DNA from: Chloroflexota bacterium
GTDB lineage: Bacteria > Chloroflexota > Dehalococcoidia > Lucifugimonadales > JACPCL1
Assembly (NCBI GenBank): GCA_016210395.1
Contig: JACQUI010000289.1
Location: 1 to 7,253, forward strand
Direction of reading: 5' to 3'
DNA: 7,253 nt
Part shown: one piece after another, positions 1-5,270 of the stretch
Layout: every line of letters begins with the position of its first letter
Position numbering within the stretch: position 1 is the stretch's first letter
The notes under the pieces: generated by a model
Seen by the model: only the letters and a program-made list of their open reading frames with translations
What the model was told of the DNA's origin: nothing
Databases searched by the model: none
Program-made: the position numbers and the translations under genes

Positions 1-87
1 CTGCTGCGGCGTGACATCGGCCATGGTGGCTTCCAGCCATTCGTGGGCTTCCTTGATTTGCTGTCGTAGGAGTGTGCTGGCGTCCAT
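1..87 (-). CDS. DinB-family protein, N-terminal fragment (runs off the left edge)
   Basis: Only the first 29 codons are inside the window. They start at an ATG read on the minus strand and begin MDASTLLRQQ. A strong ribosome binding site (AAGGAGG) lies 8 bases before the ATG, so the start is well supported. The visible stretch, including EAHEWLEATMADVTPQQ, resembles the first helix of DinB/DUF664 four-helix-bundle proteins, which often start with a helix ending in 'MADVTPEQ'. Members of that superfamily are typically metal-binding, thiol-dependent enzymes or stress proteins; the metal-ligand histidines would lie outside the window. The assignment rests on family resemblance of a short fragment, so the specific function is unknown. 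It follows the lipoprotein gene on the same strand but is about 295 bp away and probably has its own promoter. Confidence 0.7.
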   Translation of the reverse strand, partial: MDASTLLRQQIKEAHEWLEATMADVTPQQ

Positions 88-198
88 GCGGGTGTCCTCC
101 TTCTTTTGGTGGTCAGGTGAGAGGCGGCGGCTATGCTTTTTGGATGCCTCCCGCGCCGTCGCGGTGCAGGGAGGGCGCGAGCATGAGGCGGACATGAG

Positions 199-238
199 AC
201 GCCAGGCGTGGAGAGGTGGAGGGCCCCACGCCTGGCGT
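199..238. repeat. Perfect 13-bp inverted repeat (hairpin), possible terminator
   Basis: Arms 199-211 and 226-238 are perfect reverse complements (ACGCCAGGCGTGG and its partner) around a 14-base loop. On the plus strand the right arm runs into TTTT (238-241), like an intrinsic terminator, but no plus-strand gene ends here. On the minus strand it lies about 145 bases past the lipoprotein stop codon and lacks a T-run, so it could be a factor-assisted terminator or an RNA-stabilising hairpin. Its role is inferred. Confidence 0.5.
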
Positions 239-288
239 TTTGCCCTGCCTCCCGGGGCTCGGGCATCGGAATGACGCAAAAGGTGGAT

Positions 289-319
289 TCGCCGGCGTAG
301 CCGGCGAGTCTGTCTCGCC
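289..319. repeat. Two overlapping, mutually exclusive inverted repeats
   Basis: TCGCCGGC (289-296) pairs perfectly with GCCGGCGA (300-307) around a 3-base loop. GGCGAG (303-308), which includes part of that right arm, pairs perfectly with CTCGCC (314-319) around a 5-base loop. The two hairpins cannot form together. They sit in the 88-381 intergenic region, which otherwise contains no gene I can support. Confidence 0.5.
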
Positions 320-325
320 AGCCCG

Positions 326-355
326 CGTAGGGGCGACGCATGCGCCGCCCCTACG
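326..355. repeat. Extragenic palindrome around CGTAGGGGCG / CGCCCCTACG
   Basis: A perfect 10-bp inverted repeat (326-335 with 346-355) has a 10-base loop that itself contains the palindrome GCATGC. It lies 27 bases beyond the lipoprotein stop codon on the minus strand. The right arm and flank (CGCCCCTACGGGA) resemble the right arm of the second hairpin at 5863-5883 (GCGCCCCTACAGGGA). This suggests members of a dispersed repetitive extragenic palindrome family. A terminator role for the lipoprotein mRNA is also possible, although there is no T-run. Confidence 0.5.
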
Positions 356-381
356 GGAAGGGCGACCTACCCCTTTCGCGG

Positions 382-1761
382 CTAGTAGCCGGTGTCTATG
401 GGGGCCATGCTGGGCTCGCCCACGGTGATTGTGCCGGTCATGCTAGGGTGCAGGGTGCACGTGTAGGTGTAGGTGCCCGCCTTTGTGAAGGTGTAGCTGA
501 AGGTCTTGCCTTCGTCCAGGATGCCGCTGTCGAACAGGCCGGGGGCCGTGACGGTGTGGCCCTCCAGATCGCGCTGGGCCCAGGTCACCGTCGTGCCGAC
601 ATTCACGTTCAGGGTGGGCAGAACGTAGTTCTTCACCTCGGCCTGAAGGCCCACGACGGGTGAAACAGGCGACGTAGCGGCAGCGCCTTCCGCCGTGCCG
701 CCGGCGGGCGCGATCATGGGGATGTCGCCGCAGGCGGTGTAGATAGCGGGGTTGGCGGTCTGGTGCAGGTTGATGGCCATGCCGCCCTTGGTCAGGTCGG
801 CAAAGGCGGCGTTGACGGTGGTGATGGACATGCCGCCGCTCATGGGCGTGAGGGCGTGGAGCACGCCGCCCAGGGCCATGCAACTACCGCTGTGGATGTG
901 GTTGGCGCTGGAGATGCCCGGCGTTGCGTAGAGGACGACCTCGGTGGCTGCGCCTTTGGCAACAAGGGAGGCGACGCCGGACTGGCTTGAGGCGTTCATC
1001 TCATTCAGCTGCACGGTCACGAAGCTCGCCTTGGCCGGGATGTCGGCGCAGGCGGTGTAGGTCGCGGGGGCGCCCGTCTTGTGGAGGTTCACCGCGAAGC
1101 CCCCGGTGAGGAGGCTGTCCAGCGTGGTGTTGACGGTGGTGACGCCCTTGCCATCCACGAGGCTCGTGAGGGCGTGAACGACGCCGCCGAGGACAGCGCA
1201 GCTTCCGGAATGGATGTGGTTGGCCTGAGAGATGCCTGCGTTGCCGAGGACGCTGACTTCGGTAGTTGCGCCTTTGGCGGTGAAGACGACGAGGCCCTGC
1301 TGTCCTGAGGCGTTGAGCTCGCGGAGGGCCAGCACCAGGTCGCCGGTGGGACCTGCCATGGGCGCGGGGCCTGTGTCTGCGGCGGGCATGGACTCAGATG
1401 CCACACCTGATGCGGGCATGGCGGAGGAAGTCGTGTCTGTGGCGGGCATGCTCGTGGAGTCGCCGCTTCCCGCAGGCATCGAAGAGGAGGAGGCGTCAGT
1501 CGCGGGCATCGCTGCTGAGCTGGAGCTTCCCGAAGACATGGCGGCAGAAGCGTCTGGAGCGGGCACGGAGACGGAGCCGCCGGCGTCATTGGTGGGCAGT
1601 ACCGCTGAGCCTGCGCTGTTTGACGGCTGGGAAGCGCCGGTTGCGGAGTCCGTCCTGACCTCTGGGGCGGACGTGGAGGTGGGGGCCTGGGCCGTGCCGC
1701 CGCAGGCAGCGAGGAGCGTGAGGGCCAGGGAGAGGAAGAGAAGTGGAATGAGCGGTCTCAT
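382..1761 (-). CDS. Secreted lipoprotein with two CHRD-like domains and a C-terminal cupredoxin
   Basis: This is a predicted exported, lipid-anchored copper protein of 459 residues. Residues 1-20 form a lipoprotein signal peptide (MRP, hydrophobic core, lipobox LAAC with the acylated Cys at 20). Residues 21-140 are a Ser/Ala/Thr/Pro-rich linker holding a 10-residue repeat with Met at 85, 95, 105, 115 and 125. Two homologous domains follow, about 141-242 and 247-348, in register at a 106-residue period: each has NHIHSGSC and later YTAC, so Cys188/238 and Cys294/344 may form disulfides. They resemble CHRD / Cu-Zn-SOD-like beta-sandwich domains. Residues about 372-448 are a plastocyanin-like cupredoxin with apparent type-1 copper ligands His402, Cys435, His438 and Met441 (CTLHPSM). 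The start was chosen because AGGAGG lies 4 bases before this ATG; the frame is open further upstream, but that part has no lipoprotein features and runs across ftsZ. The redox partner and true role are unknown. Confidence 0.85.
   Translation of the reverse strand: MRPLIPLLFLSLALTLLAACGGTAQAPTSTSAPEVRTDSATGASQPSNSAGSAVLPTNDAGGSVSVPAPDASAAMSSGSSSSAAMPATDASSSSMPAGSGDSTSMPATDTTSSAMPASGVASESMPAADTGPAPMAGPTGDLVLALRELNASGQQGLVVFTAKGATTEVSVLGNAGISQANHIHSGSCAVLGGVVHALTSLVDGKGVTTVNTTLDSLLTGGFAVNLHKTGAPATYTACADIPAKASFVTVQLNEMNASSQSGVASLVAKGAATEVVLYATPGISSANHIHSGSCMALGGVLHALTPMSGGMSITTVNAAFADLTKGGMAINLHQTANPAIYTACGDIPMIAPAGGTAEGAAATSPVSPVVGLQAEVKNYVLPTLNVNVGTTVTWAQRDLEGHTVTAPGLFDSGILDEGKTFSYTFTKAGTYTYTCTLHPSMTGTITVGEPSMAPIDTGY
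1381..1530 (-). repeat. Degenerate 30-bp tandem repeat (five units) encoding a decapeptide
   Basis: The plus-strand motif GCGGGCAT recurs at exact 30-bp steps: the Met anticodon-sense CAT is at 1387, 1417, 1447, 1477 and 1507, with one unit reading GCAGGCAT. In the lipoprotein this gives five in-frame units, MPATDASSSS, MPAGSGDSTS, MPATDTTSSA, MPASGVASES and MPAADTGPAP. The units are conserved at MPA and drift elsewhere, as expected for a stalk built by tandem duplication between the membrane anchor and the folded domains. Confidence 0.8.
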
Positions 1762-1772
1762 GGGGCCTCCTG

Positions 1773-1786
1773 TCATATGCATATGA
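1773..1786. promoter_or_regulatory. 14-bp perfect palindrome before the lipoprotein gene
   Basis: TCATATGCATATGA is a perfect palindrome whose near edge directly precedes the AGGAGG ribosome binding site (1766-1771 read on the minus strand) of the lipoprotein gene. It is AT-rich in a GC-rich setting and could be an operator for a dimeric regulator. It also contains two in-frame ATG/CAT steps that could serve as weak alternative starts, but these lack a ribosome binding site. The regulatory role is inferred only from symmetry and position. Confidence 0.35.
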
Positions 1787-1967
1787 GAGGGGGAGCGTGC
1801 GGCGGGAGCTGCGACACGTTCCCCTACTTCTTGGATATACGTGGCGCGGGGGGAGGTGGATTTCAGGGGCGAGGCGAGCGGGAGGGTATTCGGAGAAGGA
1901 GCACAGCGAGGCAGCGCCTCGCCTGCGAAGAGCGGCAGCAGCGACTTCTCGCACGGTGGCTGCAAGC

Positions 1968-2005
1968 GAAGGGGCCCGGGGAGCAATGGCTCCTCGGGCC
2001 CCTTC
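1968..2005 (-). terminator. Strong 17-bp hairpin downstream of ftsZ
   Basis: Positions 1968-1984 pair with 1989-2005 over 17 base pairs with one G-U pair and a 4-base loop. This is the most stable-looking hairpin in the window. It lies about 115 bases after the ftsZ stop codon on the minus strand and before the lipoprotein gene, the expected place for a transcript end. The minus-strand exit (CCCCTTCGCTT) is only weakly T-rich, and the plus-strand exit (CCTTCTTATT) is better, so it may work in both directions or with a factor. Confidence 0.55.
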
Positions 2006-2120
2006 TTATTCAAGGGCGGCGGCAGGATAAGAAAAGATAAGAAGAGGTGAGGCCGCCCTATGCGATTCCGGGCATGCCGGAAACTGTGGTTGGGACGACG
2101 GATGAATGACGCCTGCCGTC

Positions 2121-3239
2121 CTACCTGTGGCCCAGGCGCTTTGCAGTCACGTTGCGGCGAAGGAACGGCGGCAGGTCCGATACCTCTTCTTCCTGGCGCT
2201 TGGCCTCTTCCCTCACGCTGCCGATGTCCAGGCGGGTGAGCAGGAGGTCGTCGTCGGGGATGGCGTTCTCCACGGCTGGGAAGCCGGTGGCGATGATGGT
2301 GACGCGCACCTCGTCTTCCAGGCTGGAGTCTTTGGCCATGCCAAAGATGATGTTGGCATCGGGATCCGCGACGCCCTCCACCATTTCTGCGGCCTTGTGG
2401 ACCTCGTGCAGGGTGAGGTCGGTGCCGCCGGCGATGCTGAGCAGGATGCCCTTGGCGCCATTGATGGAAACGTCCAGCAGAGGGCTTTCGATGGCCATGC
2501 GAGCGGCTTCCACTGCGCGGTTCTCGCCGGAGGCCATGCCCACGGCCATCCACGCGGTCCCTGCGCCGCTCATGACGGCTTTGACGTCGGCGTAGTCCAG
2601 GTTGATCTCGCCGGCCGCGGTGACCAGGGTAGCGATGGCCTGGACGCCCTGTCGCAGGACGTCGTCGGCGAGGCGGAAGGCGTCGTCGGTGCTGACCTCC
2701 TCGCTGACCAGGTCAAGGAGCCTGTCGTTGGGGATCATGATGACGGAATCGGCCTTCTCCTTCATGCGGGTGATGCCGTCCTCAGCCTGCTTGCGGCGCT
2801 TGTGGCCCTCGAACTTGAAGGGCTTGGTGACGACGCCGATGGTGAGGGCGCCGGTCTCCTTGGCGATTTCGGTGATAACCGGGGCTGCGCCGGTGCCGGT
2901 GCCGCCGCCCATGCCCGCCGCGACGAAGACCATGTCTGCGCCACGGAGCAACTCGTAGATCTCGTCCCGGTCCTCTTCCGCCGCCTCGCGGCCGATCTCA
3001 GGGTTGCCGCCGACGCCCAGGCCGCGGGTGAGCTTTTCGCCGATGGGCATCTTGTGGGGCACGCCCAGCTTGACCAGGTGCTGTGCGTCGGTATTGACGC
3101 AGATGTAGTCAACACCGGGGATGGGCGCAACCTGGTACATGCGATTGACGGCGTTGCAGCCGCCGCCGCCTACGCCGATGACTTTGATAACGGTTTTCCC
3201 CAGGTGGGAGCCATTGTCTTGACTGTTTTCCAGAGTCAT
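2121..3239 (-). CDS. ftsZ: Cell division protein FtsZ
   Basis: FtsZ is the tubulin-like GTPase that polymerises into the cytoplasmic Z-ring. The 372-residue product has the N-terminal nucleotide-binding segment (GVGGGGCNAVNRM, 22-34), the tubulin signature GGGTGTG (111-117), and the T7 loop NLDYADVK (213-220) whose acidic residue completes the GTPase site of the next subunit. The globular part ends near 322. A short charged linker of about 30 residues and the C-terminal peptide DLPPFLRR (355-362) follow; that peptide normally binds FtsA and other partners. Length is normal to slightly short because of the linker. The start was chosen because AAGGAG lies 5 bases before this ATG; the frame stays open 165 bases upstream, but that part encodes the tail of the ftsA remnant. 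rsmH and the ftsA remnant precede it on the same strand, and a strong hairpin follows. Confidence 0.97.
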   Translation of the reverse strand: MTLENSQDNGSHLGKTVIKVIGVGGGGCNAVNRMYQVAPIPGVDYICVNTDAQHLVKLGVPHKMPIGEKLTRGLGVGGNPEIGREAAEEDRDEIYELLRGADMVFVAAGMGGGTGTGAAPVITEIAKETGALTIGVVTKPFKFEGHKRRKQAEDGITRMKEKADSVIMIPNDRLLDLVSEEVSTDDAFRLADDVLRQGVQAIATLVTAAGEINLDYADVKAVMSGAGTAWMAVGMASGENRAVEAARMAIESPLLDVSINGAKGILLSIAGGTDLTLHEVHKAAEMVEGVADPDANIIFGMAKDSSLEDEVRVTIIATGFPAVENAIPDDDLLLTRLDIGSVREEAKRQEEEVSDLPPFLRRNVTAKRLGHR

Positions 3240-3660
3240 TGCTTCTCCTTTTCGAGCCTGCTGATGGTAGGTGTACGCCTTGCGGGGGCCCATGAACTGG
3301 GCGAGCCACCGCAGTCTGAGCCTGTTGTTGTGGAAGGTGTGCGCTTCGTTTTCATGATGTCTGTACTCCTGCTGCTCGACAGGGCGGTAGACGCCCCACA
3401 GCAAGATGCCAATGCTTGTCTGAACGTGGGGCTCTTGAGCTCCGCAGGCAGGCCCGGAACGTCCCTGGGCTGAGCGATGCGCACTGGCCCAGGAAGGTAT
3501 TCGTGGGTCACCTGCTCCAACCCTGGCAGGTATGCTCCACCTCCCGTGAAAACTACGCCGCTGGAGGCATGGACCCCAGGCCGGCCTGCTTGATCTTTGT
3601 GCGAATCATGGCGCCAACGCAGTGGCGCGTATTGAGCAACTGGAGTATTGATGCCGGTGA
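3240..3660 (-). pseudogene. ftsA: ftsA remnant: C-terminal third, two frameshifts
   Basis: Three minus-strand reading frames must be joined to read an FtsA C-terminus. One frame ends with AMIRTKIKQAGLGSMPPA and a stop at 3553-3555. A second gives SGVVFTGGGAYLPGLEQ (the actin-fold nucleotide motif) through to LKSPTFRQ near 3416. A third gives SIGILLWGVYRPVEQ and then a basic, amphipathic RLRLRWLAQFMG that resembles the membrane-targeting helix. The third frame runs into ftsZ without a stop, while the second ends in a TGA overlapping the ftsZ ATG. Both junctions (about 3560-3568 and 3416-3424) are net -1 shifts. FtsA is about 400 residues and would need about 1.2 kb; only 544 bp separate rsmH from ftsZ, so the first two thirds are missing even if the frameshifts were sequencing errors. 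Bases 3661-3783 hold nothing recognisable. Confidence 0.75.
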
Positions 3661-3783
3661 CCGCGCCTGTCGCGCGCATACTCCCGATGCGCTTTCCGTG
3701 TTGCCACAGACGCGGTCACCGGCTAGCCCACGCTGCTTCTGGCCTTGTGCCATGGACTGGTTTCCTGGACCTTCCCTGCTCCA

Positions 3784-4722
3784 TCAGAGGAGGGCGCAGG
3801 CCCTGAGCCGCGCGCTGCGGACTCTGGGATTGCGGGCCACCTCTTCCGGAGATGGTTTCACAACCTTCTTTGTTAAGACCCTTACCCTTGCCTTGTGGCC
3901 GCAGATGCACTGGGGCCGCTCCGGCGGGCAGATGCAGTCCCTGCTCTCCCGCCGCATGAACTCTTTTACAACCGTATCCTCTAGTGAGTGGTAGGCGATG
4001 ACGACCAGCCTTCCACCCTGCCTCAGGACGCCGGCGGCCCCCTCCAGGGCCCCGGCCAGGTTCTCCATGTCTCCGTTGACGGAGATCCGCAGCGCCTGGA
4101 AGGTGCGGGTCGCAGGGTGGACCCGCTGTCCCCTGCGGGGCGACACGCTCTCCACGATCCGGGCCAACTCCAGGGCCGTGGCGATAGGCCTCCGGCGCAC
4201 AATGGCCTGGGCGATGCGCCGCGCCTGCGGCTCCTGGCCGTACGTGGCGATGATCCGCGCCAGGTCCTCCTGGCCATAGGTGTTCGCCACTTCAGCGGCG
4301 GTGACCTCCTGGCTGGCGCTCAGCCGCATGTCCAGGGGGGCGTCGTCCCGGAAACTGAAGCCCCTCGCGGCGACGTCCAGTTGCCAGGAAGAGAGGCCCA
4401 GGTCTAGGATGATCCCATCCACGGGAGCGAGCCCTTCGGCGCGTACAGCCTCGGCGATTCGGGCGAAGTTGCTGTTCACCAGCAACATCCGCCCGGCGTA
4501 GGGTTGCAGTCGTTGGCGGGCCCGCTCCAAGGCGGCGCCGTCCGCGTCGAGCCCCATGAGCCGGCCATCGGGGGCGGAACCCTCAAGGATGGCGAGGGCA
4601 TGGCCGCCATCGCCAAGGGTGCCGTCAACCCAGCGCCCCCCCGGCCGCAGGTCCAGGAACTGCACGACCTCCTGGAGGAGTGCAGGAGCGTGGAAGGGCG
4701 CGCCGGTGTTGGATGTCTGCAT
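3784..4722 (-). CDS. rsmH: 16S rRNA (cytosine1402-N4)-methyltransferase RsmH (MraW)
   Basis: RsmH uses S-adenosylmethionine to N4-methylate C1402 in the ribosomal P-site region of 16S rRNA. From the ATG at 4722 it is 312 residues, the usual length. The family start is present (FHAPALLQEVV), then the SAM-binding motif VDGTLGDGGHA, the acidic turn GLDADGAAL, the ILDLGLSSWQLD motif, the conserved GFSFRDDAPLDMR, HPATRTFQALRI, VVIAYHSLED, and the C-terminal paired-cysteine segment DCICPP...CICG. An in-frame GTG at 4731 would add three residues. Neither start has a clear ribosome binding site; I prefer the ATG. It is the first gene of the minus-strand division cluster and has its own promoter at 4795-4824. 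mraZ, which usually precedes it, is not here, and the ftsA remnant follows. Confidence 0.96.
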   Translation of the reverse strand: MQTSNTGAPFHAPALLQEVVQFLDLRPGGRWVDGTLGDGGHALAILEGSAPDGRLMGLDADGAALERARQRLQPYAGRMLLVNSNFARIAEAVRAEGLAPVDGIILDLGLSSWQLDVAARGFSFRDDAPLDMRLSASQEVTAAEVANTYGQEDLARIIATYGQEPQARRIAQAIVRRRPIATALELARIVESVSPRRGQRVHPATRTFQALRISVNGDMENLAGALEGAAGVLRQGGRLVVIAYHSLEDTVVKEFMRRESRDCICPPERPQCICGHKARVRVLTKKVVKPSPEEVARNPRVRSARLRACALL

Positions 4723-4794
4723 GACGGTCACGCTTGCCGGAGGTGCTCCCGGGCGTTTTGGTAAAGTACAGAATAATTACTAAGAGACGGGGCG

Positions 4795-4824
4795 ATTATG
4801 CACAACATCTTACGTAGTTGTCAA
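4795..4824 (-). promoter_or_regulatory. Sigma70-type promoter for rsmH
   Basis: Reading the minus strand, a perfect -35 TTGACA (4824-4819) is followed after 18 bases by -10 CATAAT (4800-4795; five of six match TATAAT). This predicts a start near 4788 and a leader of about 65 bases before the rsmH ATG. A sequence matching the DnaA-box consensus (TTATGCACA, plus strand 4796-4804) overlaps the -10 element. Confidence 0.65.
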
Positions 4825-5252
4825 TACCTTCCTGGCCCACTTCTGTGTCCGCGCGCAACAACTTCTGAATATTCTATTCCTACGGGTATGAAACGGAAGT
4901 TCTAGGTTGTATCTGCAGGTCATTAGATAGTGTGTTCTGTTACTGCGCGCGAATGTGACCAAAGTACTACGCCGGTAGGCTCGCTCACGTTTGACAGCAT
5001 ATACATTCGCAGGTGAAACTTACGCTATAAATAGCGAATGACCGGGCGCATACTCCATCCCTTGTACTCATTTCCTTTACGCCGACAAATTATAAAGAAG
5101 CTTGTTGAAGAACAACAAGGCCGGGAACGCGAATCATCTTCGTAGTACAAGTGTGCGCCTATAGTGCGCGTTCTGCAAGGCGATGTGTCAATTGCCACGA
5201 TGCGATGTGCGCTGCTGTCGTGTGTTCACAGGCTCTCAGGAACGCTTGTCTG
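4825..5252. other. AT-rich non-coding region between divergent rsmH and moaB
   Basis: This stretch is visibly richer in A and T than the flanking genes and contains no reading frame with family features or an RBS. It holds several symmetric elements: CGCTAT-AA-ATAGCG (5023-5036), the hairpin CTTGTTG-AAGAA-CAACAAG (5101-5119), and the inverted pair GTACTACG (4964-4971) / CGTAGTAC (5141-5148). It also holds repeated GCGAATG heptamers. A plus-strand TTGACA (4991-4996) and TATAAA (5026-5031, 5091-5096) are present, but no pair has usable spacing. It could hold a small RNA, a regulatory region or the scar of a lost element; I cannot tell which. Confidence 0.5.
4949..5134. repeat. Repeated GCGAAT(G) motif cluster
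   Basis: The heptamer GCGAATG occurs at 4949-4955 and 5034-5040, and inverted (CATTCGC) at 5004-5010. A fourth, six-base copy (GCGAAT) lies at 5129-5134. The copies at 5004-5010 and 5034-5040 form an inverted pair 23 bp apart that brackets most of the CGCTATAAATAGCG palindrome. By rough count about 0.1 copies of a given heptamer would be expected in this region on both strands. Binding sites for a regulator are one possibility. Confidence 0.35.
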
Positions 5253-5261
5253 TGCTATCAT
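5253..5261 (+). promoter_or_regulatory. Extended -10 promoter for moaB (possible leaderless transcript)
   Basis: TGCTATCAT at 5253-5261 fits the extended -10 pattern TGN-TATAAT with one mismatch. The expected start, about 7 bases downstream (near 5268), is practically the moaB ATG at 5271. No ribosome binding site is visible before that ATG, which agrees with a leaderless mRNA. No good -35 lies at the normal spacing; extended -10 promoters often do without one. Confidence 0.45.
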
Positions 5262-5270
5262 GGCGCTGCC

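Larger units (their letters stand above)
1762..2120. other. Intergenic region between ftsZ and the lipoprotein gene
   Basis: These roughly 360 bases contain no gene I can support. They hold a small hairpin (2066-2071 with 2077-2082, TTCCGG/CCGGAA) about 40 bases past the ftsZ stop, the large hairpin at 1968-2005 and the palindrome at 1773-1786. I looked for a T-box or a known riboswitch pattern and did not recognise one. No convincing -35/-10 pair for the lipoprotein gene stands out, although a promoter is expected downstream of the hairpin. Confidence 0.6.

Noticed and set aside
1381..1530. 30-bp periodic repeats as a CRISPR array
   Set aside because: There are no separate spacers; the period is continuous, in frame and coding for a decapeptide stalk.
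1232..1786. Plus-strand open frame opposite the lipoprotein linker
   Set aside because: It is an antisense shadow of the 30-bp repeats, without an RBS or domain.
1762..2120. A T-box or known metabolite riboswitch before the lipoprotein gene
   Set aside because: I could not find the conserved core bases of a T-box, SAM or cobalamin switch; only simple hairpins are present.
1762..2553. The lipoprotein reading frame stays open upstream, which would make a 723-residue protein
   Set aside because: The extra part is Arg/His/Pro/Gly-rich, overlaps ftsZ in another frame, and would bury the lipoprotein signal peptide. A good AGGAGG and signal peptide mark the start at 1761.
3240..3404. An N-terminal extension of FtsZ by 55 residues
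   Set aside because: The extension includes LWGVYRP, part of the FtsA C-terminus, and AAGGAG plus the family start support the ATG at 3239.
2106..3473. Long open reading frame on the plus strand opposite ftsZ (455 codons)
   Set aside because: It mirrors ftsZ codons in GC-rich DNA, has His/Ala/Asp-rich low-complexity sequence, no RBS and no family features.
4991..5031. A plus-strand promoter pairing TTGACA (4991) with TATAAA (5026)
   Set aside because: The spacing is 29 bases, far beyond the usual 16-19, and no gene starts within a normal leader distance.
4785..5252. The AT-rich region as a replication origin
   Set aside because: There is one DnaA-box match only, no cluster, and no dnaA, dnaN, gyrB or rpmH nearby.
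5151..5270. Upstream extension of moaB by 40 residues
   Set aside because: The extra residues are Cys-rich and unlike the family, no RBS precedes them, and the extended -10 lies inside them.
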